From assembly GCA_900317125.1 (NCBI GenBank), contig ONFR01000039.1, forward strand, positions 1 to 38,937: DNA of 38,937 nt, in the 5' to 3' direction. The number at the start of each line of letters is the position of its first letter. Within the stretch, counting starts at the first letter, position 1. A model generated the notes under the pieces. That model saw nothing but the letters and a program-made list of their open reading frames with translations. It was not told where the DNA came from and searched no databases. Positions 25,925-33,608 of this stretch are shown here, piece by piece. Source of the stretch: an uncultured Bacteroidales bacterium. GTDB lineage: Bacteria; Bacteroidota; Bacteroidia; Bacteroidales; P3. A program made the position numbers and the translations under genes.

Positions 25925-27636
25925 CTCGACAAGGCATACCAGATGCTGGCGGAGGTGATGTGGTTGAGACTGTCGGCTTTGGATATTTCCATTCTGGAGA
26001 AAACGATAAGGATGGACCCGTCTGGGCTGGTGTAGGTGAGCAGCTGGTCTTTGTGTTTGTCGAGCTTTTCTTTGTCGAGGTTGCTGCGCAGGGTGTAGCC
26101 TATTTTGGCCAGCTGGGCGGCAAGGAGGGTGTCGGCGTTGATGGTGCCGCCGGGATATGGGATGCTCTCGCCTGAGCTGTAACGGTGGTTGAGGAGCATG
26201 CGGTTGTAGCTTGTGATGTCAATGTCGCTGTTGCCGCTGGTGTTGTTGAGATAGAAGTTTTGCGTGGCGTATTGCTCTTCGTAGCGGTACCAGTCGTTGT
26301 CGATGCGGTAGGCTTGGGCGTGTCGGGCGGTGCGGTCGCTGAGGCGGTCGAGATAGTCGGCGCGGTCGAGGCCGAGCTCGCGCACTAGCACAAGCGTGTC
26401 GCCGAGGTCGTGCTCGATATAGCACATGGCCTGGTAGGCGGCGCGGTGCTGCGGTGCATAGAGGGTGTCGGCGGGGTCGGGACGGAAGGCGGCGGTGTCG
26501 ATGGTGCCCTGGGGGGTGAGGATGTGCGCCTGCGCGGCGTTGGCACGGATGATATGCAGCTGGGTACGGAGGGAGAGTTGTCGGGCAGAGAGGGGTCCGC
26601 CCAGAGCCAGTATGAGCACCCCCGCCCCCAGCAGGGCTGTGCACCAGTGCCAAGGCCTGATGCGCAGGAAGGGGGTAAAGAGGCAGTAGAGGGTCATCAG
26701 CAGACCGGCGAGGAGGAGATAGCAGCGGTCGAAGGTGAGGCCGTACTGCGACAGGCGGTAGCCTGTGGCCACCCAGAAGAGCACCACCAGCGGCAGGGAG
26801 ATAAGGCCAAACCAACGGAAGTACCACTTCAGGGGTTGGCGTGAGAGTAGCGGTCGCACGATGTCGATGGCCACCTGTACAGCCACGAAGGCCATGACCA
26901 TGGTGGCGACGGAGGCTTGGGGCAGGTCCCAACGGAAGAGGATGGTGGCGGCATAGGCGTAGAGTACCACGTTGTAGAGCAGCAAGGCAGGGGTGAGGAT
27001 GTGGTTGACGGTGATTTCCTCCAGTAGTGTGGCAGCAGGGCGTGCCGTTTGCGACTCGAGACCGATGAAGAAGAGGGGTGCCACAAGCGCAAAACAGAGG
27101 ATAAGGCAGATGACGTAGAGATGGTTGACAATGTGCGAGCTGTTGCTGAAGAGCGTATCGACGGAGAGGAGGATAAGCATAAGCAGCATTGCAAGCAAAG
27201 CGGCGACAGCAAGGGCTATAAGGAGGGAACGCATCATGCTGTAGAAGCGTTGCGAAAAGCGAGTGTTGCTCCATACACCCCGTGCCAGCAGGTAAAGGGC
27301 TGGCAACAGGGCGTAGAGGTAGCGGATCTCGACACTGGATGCCCATGCGTCGGGCAGGAATGCGGTAAGGATATAGAGCGGCAGCACGGCCCAATAGGCT
27401 GTTGTGCATGCTTTGCTCCTCGTGCGGTGGAACGAGAGGCAGAGGGCCGCCATAGCGGCAAAGGGGGCGTAGGGTGCCGGGAGCATCCAGGCGTGGGACT
27501 GGGGGTAGGCCGCAACACAGGCGGCAGCGGAGGCGTGGAGCAGGATGAGCAGCTCTACAGGGTGGCCGATGAGGGCCGTGCGCAGCAGGGCAGCGAAGCG
27601 GCTGAAACGCTGACGGAAGTTTGATGTTGTTTTCAT
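25921..27636 (-). CDS. DUF4153 family membrane protein
   Basis: 571 residues. The N-terminal 360 residues hold about ten to twelve hydrophobic segments, starting after FRQRFSRFAALLRTALIGHP. The C-terminal part (about 380-571) is hydrophilic with the repeated DUF4153 landmark YRIDNDWYRYEEQYATQNFYLNN. The function of DUF4153 is unknown. It begins 12 bases after the CreD stop, in a minus-strand group with a winged-helix regulator and another membrane protein. This grouping suggests an envelope-related role under that regulator. Confidence 0.85.
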   Translation of the reverse strand: MKTTSNFRQRFSRFAALLRTALIGHPVELLILLHASAAACVAAYPQSHAWMLPAPYAPFAAMAALCLSFHRTRSKACTTAYWAVLPLYILTAFLPDAWASSVEIRYLYALLPALYLLARGVWSNTRFSQRFYSMMRSLLIALAVAALLAMLLMLILLSVDTLFSNSSHIVNHLYVICLILCFALVAPLFFIGLESQTARPAATLLEEITVNHILTPALLLYNVVLYAYAATILFRWDLPQASVATMVMAFVAVQVAIDIVRPLLSRQPLKWYFRWFGLISLPLVVLFWVATGYRLSQYGLTFDRCYLLLAGLLMTLYCLFTPFLRIRPWHWCTALLGAGVLILALGGPLSARQLSLRTQLHIIRANAAQAHILTPQGTIDTAAFRPDPADTLYAPQHRAAYQAMCYIEHDLGDTLVLVRELGLDRADYLDRLSDRTARHAQAYRIDNDWYRYEEQYATQNFYLNNTSGNSDIDITSYNRMLLNHRYSSGESIPYPGGTINADTLLAAQLAKIGYTLRSNLDKEKLDKHKDQLLTYTSPDGSILIVFSRMEISKADSLNHITSASIWYALSR

Positions 27637-27648
27637 TCCTTGACGATT

Positions 27649-27670
27649 TCAATTCTCAATTTTCACTTTC
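27649..27670 (-). repeat. AT-rich repeat arm forming the end of creD
   Basis: The last six codons and stop of creD (minus-strand GAAAGTGAAAATTGAGAATT, then GA) closely match the arm of the palindromic element at 22727-22785. The repeat appears to supply the stop codon. Confidence 0.5.
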
Positions 27671-28959
27671 TCTTGGTACCAGTTGATTTTCTGCGAGGCA
27701 TACATGGCTACGGCCAGGATGACGAAGATGCCCAGACTGCCTACGAGCAGGGCGTAGCTCTCGAGTTGCATGATGACGTAGATGAAGGTGTAGAGCACCG
27801 TGAGCAGCAGGCCGATGAAAAGGGCTGCGCGGGTGTTGCGGAGGAGGGTACGCATGAAGAGGGTGATGAGTCCGATGGTCATGACGGAGACGATAAGGTA
27901 GGAGAGGAGGAAGGTGAGGTGCTCGGAGAAGGCCAGCAGGAGGGTGTAGAAGAGCATAAGGGCGATGCCTACAAGGGCGTACTGGACGGGGTGGATGGGC
28001 GTTTGACGGCGGATTTCGACAAAGAAGACCACGGCAAAAGTGAGCAGGATGATGAGGTAGGCATATTTGATGCTGCGGGTGGTCTGCTGGTATTGCTCGA
28101 CAGGAACCTTGAGGTCGACACCGAAGGGCTGTGCCTTCTTCAGCTCGGCATGGCTATTGAGCACTTGTGCAAAGTCGCGGTTGAGGGCCAGCACTTTCCA
28201 GTCGGCGGTGAAGCCTTGGTCGGTGACCTCGCGCTGGGCGGGGAGGTAGCGTCCGGTGAAACTGGGTGTGGGACAGTCGGAGGCCAGATGGACTGAGGTA
28301 GTGCGGCCAACGGGCAGGAAGTAGAGGTAGTCGGAGCCTTTGAGGGGCACGGTGATGCGGTAGTCGAGGTTGCCGCTGTCGAGGAATGACTGCAGGTCGA
28401 CACTGCACGAGAGGGCGTCATGGCTGCCGAGATGCAGGGCTTCGGAGGAGAGCTCGGCGGACTGGCCGTCGAGAACGAGGGCGGGATTGTCGGAGAAACC
28501 CTTGAAGTCGCTGATGGCAAAGAGGAGCTTGGCCCGGTCGGTGCGGAGGCTCTTCAGCTGTTCGGCTTTGAGCTCTTTGGGCAGAGAGAATCGGCCGGCA
28601 AGGGTGAGGGCTGTTTCGTAGACGGTGAAGTCGTAGATGCCGCGTTTCAGGGTACGGGAGTTGATGTTGCCGTCGATGTCGAGGGTCTCGGGCAGGATAT
28701 AGAGGTTGTTGGCAGCGCTGTCGCCGGGGATGAAGAGCACGGGACCTGTGAGGGTCTGCCCGTTGCCCCATTTCTCGTTTACTTCGAGATTGGCAAGGCC
28801 TTCGGTGCTGCTGCGTTCGTTCACCATGTCCATGATGATGGCCTGCGGGATGAGCAGCAAAATGCTGATGATGAGGATGAGCAACAGTTTGATACCGAGT
28901 TTGAGACTGCTGCGTGAGTTGTTGTCGGAGAGGATGTTTTTGGGGTTGATGTTTTCCAT
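27649..28959 (-). CDS. creD: CreD family inner membrane protein
   Basis: 436 residues. It has the CreD layout: an N-terminal membrane helix (LLLILIISILLLIPQAIIMDMVNER), a large extracytoplasmic domain (about 45-300) with RGIYDFTVYETALTLAGRFSLP and FSDNPALVLDG, then about six membrane helices. It also contains KAQPFGVDLKVPVEQYQQTTRSIKYAYLII and the C-terminal QTPIHPVQYALVGIALMLFYTLLLAFSEHL, the most recognisable CreD stretch. CreD is linked to envelope integrity and colicin tolerance in E. coli, but its mechanism is unknown. The last codons (K-V-K-I-E-N-stop) lie within an AT-rich repeat. It is the gene after the winged-helix regulator. Confidence 0.92.
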   Translation of the reverse strand: MENINPKNILSDNNSRSSLKLGIKLLLILIISILLLIPQAIIMDMVNERSSTEGLANLEVNEKWGNGQTLTGPVLFIPGDSAANNLYILPETLDIDGNINSRTLKRGIYDFTVYETALTLAGRFSLPKELKAEQLKSLRTDRAKLLFAISDFKGFSDNPALVLDGQSAELSSEALHLGSHDALSCSVDLQSFLDSGNLDYRITVPLKGSDYLYFLPVGRTTSVHLASDCPTPSFTGRYLPAQREVTDQGFTADWKVLALNRDFAQVLNSHAELKKAQPFGVDLKVPVEQYQQTTRSIKYAYLIILLTFAVVFFVEIRRQTPIHPVQYALVGIALMLFYTLLLAFSEHLTFLLSYLIVSVMTIGLITLFMRTLLRNTRAALFIGLLLTVLYTFIYVIMQLESYALLVGSLGIFVILAVAMYASQKINWYQEKVKIEN

Positions 28960-29000
28960 TGTTTTGTATTTTTAATGTTTTAATTATTTATATCTAAGAG

Positions 29001-29019
29001 TACTTTGTAAGGCAAAGTA
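29001..29019. promoter_or_regulatory. Palindromic operator candidate upstream of creD
   Basis: TACTTTG-TAAGG-CAAAGTA, perfect 7-bp arms, 42 bases before the creD ATG at 28959. A near-identical site lies upstream of the membrane protein/regulator pair at 30044-30063, pointing to one shared regulator, most simply the adjacent winged-helix protein. The site overlaps -7-like sequence, which would suit repression. Confidence 0.6.
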
Positions 29020-29034
29020 TAGAGGGCAAAAAAA

Positions 29035-29337
29035 TTAGGCAGAGGTGTTTTTTATAAACTCTTCGAGAGCCTTGAGGTGTTCCTTGAAGGCTTGGCTGCC
29101 GGCCTTAGTGATGGAGAAAGAGGTGTTTGGCTTACGCCCGATGAAGCGTTTCTCGCACTGGATATAGCCCAGCTCCTCGAGGGCGCGGGTGTGGCTGGCC
29201 AGGTTGCCGTCGGTCAGCGAGAGGAGCGACTTGAGGGTGGAGAAATCGACGCTCTCGTTCACCATCAGCACCGACATGATGCCAAGTCGCGCTTTGCTTT
29301 CGAAAGCCTTGTTGATGCCGTTGAGAGTGGGAATCAT
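29035..29337 (-). CDS. Winged helix-turn-helix transcriptional regulator
   Basis: 100 residues, a single winged-helix domain of the HTH_34/MarR-like kind. Visible parts are FESKARLGIMSVLMVNESVDFSTLKSLLSLTDGNLASHTRALEELGYIQ (helices 1-3 with the recognition helix at LASHTRALEELG), a wing FIGRKPNTSFSITKAG, and a C-terminal dimer helix. It probably binds the TACTTTG-N5-CAAAGTA palindromes before creD and before its own transcript. It starts immediately after the membrane protein gene (stop at 29341), so the two are coupled. Confidence 0.88.
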   Translation of the reverse strand: MIPTLNGINKAFESKARLGIMSVLMVNESVDFSTLKSLLSLTDGNLASHTRALEELGYIQCEKRFIGRKPNTSFSITKAGSQAFKEHLKALEEFIKNTSA

Positions 29338-29340
29338 GAC

Positions 29341-30030
29341 TTATTGTTTGTTATCAGAGGAACCTGTTTGATTGACAGCGTTATTACCACAGGCGGTTCG
29401 CCTGTTTTTGAGGGTGAAGAAGATGCCGAAGATGATGTGCCACAGGCCGAAGCCAAGGAACCAGAAGAGGATGCCATAGCTGACCACGAAGCAGTCGATG
29501 ATGCCGAGGAGCAGCTGGCCGTAGCCAAGGAGGGCGATGTCGGAGGTGGTGAAGTGGGAGCAGTTGATTAGCGCCAGGCCGTAGAAGACCAGCATGAAAG
29601 TGGAGGTAAGACCATAATGTCCCTGCATGAGCAGGGCAAGGCAGACAAGACCGCCCGTCACGGCTGGGACGAAGAAGGCTGTGAGGGAGCGGCGCACGGT
29701 GTGGTCGAAGGTGAAACGCTGGTTGACGCGTTTGGTCTTATTATAGGACATGAGGAAGACGGTGCCGAAAGAGACGGCTACTAGCGCAATGGCACAGACG
29801 ATGGCAAGCCATGTGCGGGACGGGGTGTTGATGAGCAGATTGCCGCACCAGTCTGGCAGCCAGCTGAAGGGTTCGTGCTGACCGAGCAAAATCCATGCTC
29901 CGAGGGCGACAATAGAGGCGTAAATTCCGATGACGATGATGGAAACACCACTGATTGTCTGGAACCGTGAGGACTTCTGCATGATGTCCTTAATCTCTCT
30001 AAGAGTGTTGATTGCGTCGTTATTATTCAT
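29341..30030 (-). CDS. Hypothetical membrane protein co-transcribed with the winged-helix regulator
   Basis: 229 residues. A cytoplasmic N-terminus (NNNDAINTLREIKDIMQKSSRFQ) is followed by about six membrane helices arranged in pairs. I do not recognise a named family, though this type regularly precedes a small winged-helix regulator in Bacteroidota. Only three bases separate its stop from the regulator's start. It is preceded by a promoter with the shared palindrome (30044-30063). Confidence 0.75.
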   Translation of the reverse strand: MNNNDAINTLREIKDIMQKSSRFQTISGVSIIVIGIYASIVALGAWILLGQHEPFSWLPDWCGNLLINTPSRTWLAIVCAIALVAVSFGTVFLMSYNKTKRVNQRFTFDHTVRRSLTAFFVPAVTGGLVCLALLMQGHYGLTSTFMLVFYGLALINCSHFTTSDIALLGYGQLLLGIIDCFVVSYGILFWFLGFGLWHIIFGIFFTLKNRRTACGNNAVNQTGSSDNKQ

Positions 30031-30043
30031 GTCGTTTAAAGAG

Positions 30044-30063
30044 TACTTTGTGATGCAAAGTTA
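30044..30063 (-). promoter_or_regulatory. Promoter and palindromic operator of the membrane protein/regulator transcript
   Basis: TACTTTG-TGATG-CAAAGTTA on the plus strand. On the minus strand TAACTTTG (30056-30063) is a -7 element, with CTTG 19 bases upstream (30083-30086) as a weak -33. The palindrome matches the one before creD. Confidence 0.6.
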
Positions 30064-30206
30064 CAAACAATTTTCGAATTGGCAAGTTTTTTTTTGAATA
30101 AACAATTATTACGATAATCCTAACTCGGTCATTAGGCCGACAGTTCAACCCAATCCAGCCCTTTCAGGTCGATGCTCTTTTTGTTAGAAAATACGAGCCT
30201 TCATGG

Positions 30207-30782
30207 CTATGTGGTCAACCCGTATTTCTTGGCCCAGTATTGTTTGAGAAAATCCAAGGAGGTGTAGTAATTATGGAGTTTTATGGCCGCGATGGTGAAT
30301 GCGATGACGAGGAGAATAGAGGCGATGCAGATGATGATTGCCACTTTGGGACGGAATCGTCCCAGCCATACAAAGAAGAGTTTCTTCCAGAGTAGATAAA
30401 GGTAGAAAAAGAGTACAGGTAAGAAGAGTATCCATATAAAATAACTCCAGATTGAATCATCGAAAGTTATTATGAGACCAGGTAATAGTATCCACAAACA
30501 TATGGTTGAAAGTGCAACTAGCACTTTTAGTAGTAGACTGGGTGGTGAATCGAAACTCTTGCCTTCCGGTTCGAAGGAAGATAGTTTCTCATAACCTTTA
30601 TAGACAAGTTTCCCATATATATAAGGCAGTAGTAATGGCAGGAATAAAATGCTTAAGCACCCTAAGTCTCCATTATCATCGTTAACCCATAAATAGAAAA
30701 ACACGATAGCGACTATTATCAGCGCGCCGAATCCACCGGCTCCACCGCCGACTTTTGAAAGGATGATGAGCGAGGTTTTCAT
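30207..30782 (-). CDS. Hypothetical membrane protein
   Basis: 191 residues from the ATG at 30782 (MKTSLIILSKVGGGAGGFGAL). The ATG 30 bases upstream lies within the likely leader just after the -7 element at 30810-30817, so it is not preferred. There are about four to five hydrophobic segments (FGALIIVAIVFFYLWV, LSILFLPLLLPYIYGKLVY, VLVALSTICLWILLPGLI, FIWILFLPVLFFYLYLL, VAIIICIASILLVIAFTI). I recognise no family. The base composition is AT-richer than the core genes, as in the following small genes. Its promoter region is a near copy of the one before the HIRAN gene. Confidence 0.7.
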   Translation of the reverse strand: MKTSLIILSKVGGGAGGFGALIIVAIVFFYLWVNDDNGDLGCLSILFLPLLLPYIYGKLVYKGYEKLSSFEPEGKSFDSPPSLLLKVLVALSTICLWILLPGLIITFDDSIWSYFIWILFLPVLFFYLYLLWKKLFFVWLGRFRPKVAIIICIASILLVIAFTIAAIKLHNYYTSLDFLKQYWAKKYGLTT

Positions 30783-30809
30783 GATGGCATTGTTTTTTGT
30801 TTCACAATG

Positions 30810-30846
30810 CAAAAATACATAATGAGTGTACCAAAAAGCGGTACAC
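30810..30846 (-). promoter_or_regulatory. Promoter with GTGTACC palindrome (copy 1)
   Basis: The -7 element TATTTTTG (30810-30817) is followed upstream by a perfect palindrome GTGTACC-N7-GGTACAC (30826-30846). The whole block, including the downstream TTTCACAATGC, is closely repeated at 33551-33597 in front of the HIRAN gene. Confidence 0.65.
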
Positions 30847-30860
30847 TATGGTAGAAAGTG

Positions 30861-31079
30861 CTATTCGTCTCTGAATAACCTTTGAATAAAAGAGATGGCA
30901 CGAACCAATATCCATGTCGCAAAAAGTGAGACCAGACAAGATAATAGTCGGTCGGAGAAAGGGTATCCCTTAATAAAAAGAATAGAAACAGAGAAGCCTA
31001 TCCCGGCAGCGAGGGTCAGGCAACCACACCCCGTCAAAGGCCAGGAGGATTTAGGGGTGGTTGGTTGTTGATTGTTCAT
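30861..31079 (-). CDS. Small membrane protein (72 residues)
   Basis: Starts at the ATG at 31079 (MNNQQPTTPKSSWPLTGCGC). It has two hydrophobic segments (LTLAAGIGFSVSILFI and LLSCLVSLFATWILVRAISF) and ends RLFRDE. The open frame continues upstream into a leucine-rich-repeat gene relic, but that part has no protein-like character beyond the relic. Function unknown. It lies 60 bases after another small membrane protein gene and may share its transcript. Confidence 0.6.
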   Translation of the reverse strand: MNNQQPTTPKSSWPLTGCGCLTLAAGIGFSVSILFIKGYPFSDRLLSCLVSLFATWILVRAISFIQRLFRDE

Positions 31080-31084
31080 GGTAT

Positions 31085-31137
31085 GATTTACTTGTTTCCA
31101 ACCTTTTGCAGCTTGATAGCGGCGAAGTATTTCGATG
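31085..31137 (-). pseudogene. Relic of the 3' end of a second leucine-rich-repeat gene
   Basis: The minus strand reads SIEILRRYQAAKGWKQVNHT, matching the end of the downstream LRR protein (SLPLYQADEGWKQVKLIP). At the base level CTATCAAGC and GGTTGGAAACAAGTAAA are identical in both, with four differences between them. Only about 18 codons remain, between two small membrane protein genes. Confidence 0.6.
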
Positions 31138-31138
31138 C

Positions 31139-31378
31139 TCACGATGTAGTGACGAGCAACCATATAAGGAGAGCGAATGAGAGGATGGCGAAAGAAAAAC
31201 TGGCCAGCAAAGCACGTGCTTTCTTTTTCTGGTTGCTTTTGTAAAGCCGGATGATTTCGCGGACAGGGGAGGACACCACAACAGCAACTGCGACAAAGAA
31301 ACGCAGCAGAACCGAACCGAAAGCCACGACCACATAATAGACAAACAACATAACAATAATCAACCAAACGATAGTCAT
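31139..31378 (-). CDS. Small membrane protein (79 residues)
   Basis: MTIVWLIIVMLFVYYVVVAF opens a long N-terminal hydrophobic stretch. A basic loop (REIIRLYKSNQKKKARAL) and a second membrane segment (LASFSFAILSFALLIWLLV) follow. No family is recognised. The two-helix hairpin with a positively charged loop predicts both ends outside the cytoplasm. No clear -7 element is visible before it. Confidence 0.6.
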   Translation of the reverse strand: MTIVWLIIVMLFVYYVVVAFGSVLLRFFVAVAVVVSSPVREIIRLYKSNQKKKARALLASFSFAILSFALLIWLLVTTS

Positions 31379-31491
31379 ACCAATGTAATTGTTTTTAAAT
31401 AACGCTGAATGCCCGCTAATATTTTGGCATATGGATTAAACTTGCCACTGTCAATGGTCCGGAAATTGGAGACTTGTTTGCTCCTATTGAT

Positions 31492-33141
31492 TTAATCTTC
31501 TATGGGTATTAGTTTTACTTGTTTCCAACCTTCATCTGCTTGATAGAGTGGCAGGCTGTCGCGCAGTATTACAACGGTGACGTTTTTGCAATCATTGAGG
31601 AAGTGCCAGTGAGGGTTGCTTCCCGTCAGTAGTGGAGGTTTGGGAGCCAGACATACAATCCGCTCCAACGATTTGCAATCCTCGAAGGCACGGAAGTCAA
31701 GGCGTTTCAAATTTGCAGGCAGGCATATCTCTTTTAAGGAATGGCACCAGTTGAAAGCCCGATGGCCGATACATTCAATGGAATCCGGCAAAGTCACCTC
31801 CTCCAGTTGGCTGAAATTTGCGAAGACATAATCGCCAATTTCTTTCACACCGGTTGCCACGCTGAAAGTCTTGCGAAGACAGTCGGGCACTGCCAATAGT
31901 TTTTTCATGTCTTTTGAATAGATGGCCCCATTGACTGATTGCATATAGGGGTTTTCTGGGTCGAGGTTGAAATCCTTCAAGTCATGGCAGTTGTAGAATA
32001 GCCACCCGGGGAAACTACGTAGTGTTTTAGGAAGATAGAACTCTTTATATTTTAAAGGTTTGTATAAGCATAGTACATCGTTTGTAATCTCTTCAAGACC
32101 ATTGTGCAAGTATAAATGTTCTAGCGATTCGCTCCAAACGATATTGGTGACATCCATTTTTTTTACAGAGGCTGGAATATCGACTTCTTTTAAATTATTG
32201 CATCCTGAAAAGATTTGGGCTTCCAGAGTGTGGATATTGTTCGGTAGGCGTATGCTTTCTAGATTCGAACTACCGCGGAAACACAGTTCCCCTATTTCGG
32301 TTACAGAGTCGGGGATATACACCTCGCGCAGTCCGGAACAATCAAATGCCCAGGCATCTATTTTCATTACGGTGTCGGGTATGTGAATGGTGTCGAGATT
32401 GCAGTTATCGAAAGCACTTTTTCCAATCGTTTCAGTCCCTTCGGGGATGTTGTAGTGTTTAGAAGGATAGGCAGGCGGAAAGGCCGCCAATGTTTTGCAG
32501 TCCTTGGTGAAAATAACTCCTTCCACGGTGGTGAAATACGGGTTGTCTGGGTCTACCTGGAAAGAAGTGATGCCACATTGGGCAAAGGCCCCCCCACCAA
32601 TATAATTTACTTTGCGGGGAATAGGGAATGCTGTAAGCTTTCGGCAAAAGGCAAAAGCAAGTGATTCAATCTTTTCCAATGATGCGGGAATGTTGATATT
32701 CGATAGTTCTTCGCAGCCGCTGAAGCCATCGATTGTTTTTATCCCATCTGGCAGCACAACGGTTTTGAGTTGGGAGGCATCCTCGAATCCCGAATTATAC
32801 TTTTCACTGGTATACTCAATTCCTTGAGGGAAAGCGATATATTCCAAAAGTGGATACCAACCCATGTAGGGGAAAGTATTACCCCCAACAAATTGGCTTT
32901 CGCTTAAGTCGAGATAACGAAGTCGTGGAGAGTGTTCAATGTCGGATACCCAAATGTCGTCTTCGGGGTCACCTTCATAATCGCCTTCCGAGGTACACAT
33001 CTCATCTAATACCCTCTCCACGTCATCGCGATTTATGAGGCCGGTCACCTTAAGCGAGAAGATCTTGTAACGCTCGGAGGGAGGGATAAACTTTGCCAGA
33101 GTGCCGGCTTTTTCAAGATGAATTGTCTTTTCGTACTGCAT
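31492..33141 (-). CDS. Leucine-rich-repeat protein (BspA/LRR_5-type), no signal peptide
   Basis: 549 residues. After a unique N-terminal 80 residues (MQYEKTIHLEKAGTLAKFIPPSERY), most of the protein is LRR_5/BspA-like repeats of about 23 residues with the pattern L-x-x-I-x-I-P-x-S-V-x-x-I-x-x-x-A-F. Examples are NINIPASLEKIESLAFAFC, TIHIPDTVMKIDAWAFDC and EVYIPDSVTEIGELCFRG. The C-terminal YQADEGWKQVKLI is the usual closing segment. BspA-like proteins are often surface-exposed, but no signal peptide or sorting domain is seen here, so it is predicted cytoplasmic. It follows the HIRAN gene by 12 bases and probably shares its promoter (33562-33597). A relic of a related gene end lies 355 bases downstream. 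Confidence 0.85.
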   Translation of the reverse strand: MQYEKTIHLEKAGTLAKFIPPSERYKIFSLKVTGLINRDDVERVLDEMCTSEGDYEGDPEDDIWVSDIEHSPRLRYLDLSESQFVGGNTFPYMGWYPLLEYIAFPQGIEYTSEKYNSGFEDASQLKTVVLPDGIKTIDGFSGCEELSNINIPASLEKIESLAFAFCRKLTAFPIPRKVNYIGGGAFAQCGITSFQVDPDNPYFTTVEGVIFTKDCKTLAAFPPAYPSKHYNIPEGTETIGKSAFDNCNLDTIHIPDTVMKIDAWAFDCSGLREVYIPDSVTEIGELCFRGSSNLESIRLPNNIHTLEAQIFSGCNNLKEVDIPASVKKMDVTNIVWSESLEHLYLHNGLEEITNDVLCLYKPLKYKEFYLPKTLRSFPGWLFYNCHDLKDFNLDPENPYMQSVNGAIYSKDMKKLLAVPDCLRKTFSVATGVKEIGDYVFANFSQLEEVTLPDSIECIGHRAFNWCHSLKEICLPANLKRLDFRAFEDCKSLERIVCLAPKPPLLTGSNPHWHFLNDCKNVTVVILRDSLPLYQADEGWKQVKLIPIED

Positions 33142-33153
33142 ATTGTCTTTCTT

Positions 33154-33516
33154 TTATTTTACGGGCAAGGTGCCCGTGCTCCCGTTGCGGCGGATGCTGA
33201 TGGTGAGGTGTACCTGGTTCTCGGGGTGGGTGTCGGGGTTGAGACTGTTGATGCGGCAGTCGAAGATGTCTGTCCAACCCATCTCCAGGAAGGCGGCAAA
33301 CTGCTGGTTGTCGCTGCGTGGGATGAAGCCCAGGAGGTAGTTCTCGCCGTCTTTGTTGTAAATGACCTGCACGGCGTTGGGGTCGTGCGGATTCTGCATG
33401 TCGCGCTCCAGACGCAGGGATTGTCCAACACGCAGATAGTCCCATACAAGGTCAGCGTCGTAGTACTTGCGGCCAGCCAGGTGGCAGTCCATGAAAAACG
33501 TTTGATGTGCTTTCAT
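33154..33516 (-). CDS. HIRAN domain protein with a REP-derived C-terminus
   Basis: 120 residues. Most of it is a HIRAN domain: FFMDCHLAGRKYYDADLV, GQSLRLERDMQNPHDPNAVQV and YLLGFIPRSDNQQFAAFLE. HIRAN domains of helicase-like proteins bind 3' ends of single-stranded DNA. Stand-alone versions occur near DNA repair and defence genes. The domain ends near ISIRRN; the last eight residues, STGTLPVK, come from a REP palindrome (33160-33178) of the same type as in the neighbouring WYL gene. It is first in a likely HIRAN-LRR operon, with a promoter and palindromic operator candidate between it and the WYL gene. Confidence 0.85.
   Translation of the reverse strand: MKAHQTFFMDCHLAGRKYYDADLVWDYLRVGQSLRLERDMQNPHDPNAVQVIYNKDGENYLLGFIPRSDNQQFAAFLEMGWTDIFDCRINSLNPDTHPENQVHLTISIRRNGSTGTLPVK
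33160..33178. repeat. REP palindrome at the 3' end of the HIRAN gene
   Basis: TACGGGCAAGGTGCCCGTG, 8-base arms and a 3-base loop, the same sequence as the units at 34716-34842. It is read in the same frame (T-G-T-L-P-V), and the stop codon follows one codon later. Confidence 0.85.
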
Positions 33517-33561
33517 CGCTTTAAAGATTTAAGGGTTAATACTACTTTTTGTTTCACGATG

Positions 33562-33597
33562 CAAAAGTACATGTCCGCTGTACCAAAAAACGGTACA
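33562..33597 (-). promoter_or_regulatory. Promoter with GTACC palindrome (copy 2), upstream of HIRAN
   Basis: The -7 element TACTTTTG (33562-33569) and palindrome TGTACC-N7-GGTACA (33579-33597), 46 bases before the HIRAN ATG. It is nearly identical in order and spacing to 30810-30846. The adjacent WYL regulator is the obvious candidate to bind it. Confidence 0.6.
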
Positions 33598-33608
33598 CTA
33601 TAAAGATT

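Noticed and set aside
30861..31367. 168-codon minus-strand frame as one protein
   Set aside because: Its first half is antisense-like, overlaps the better supported 79-residue membrane protein and passes through the LRR relic; only the last 72 codons look protein-like.
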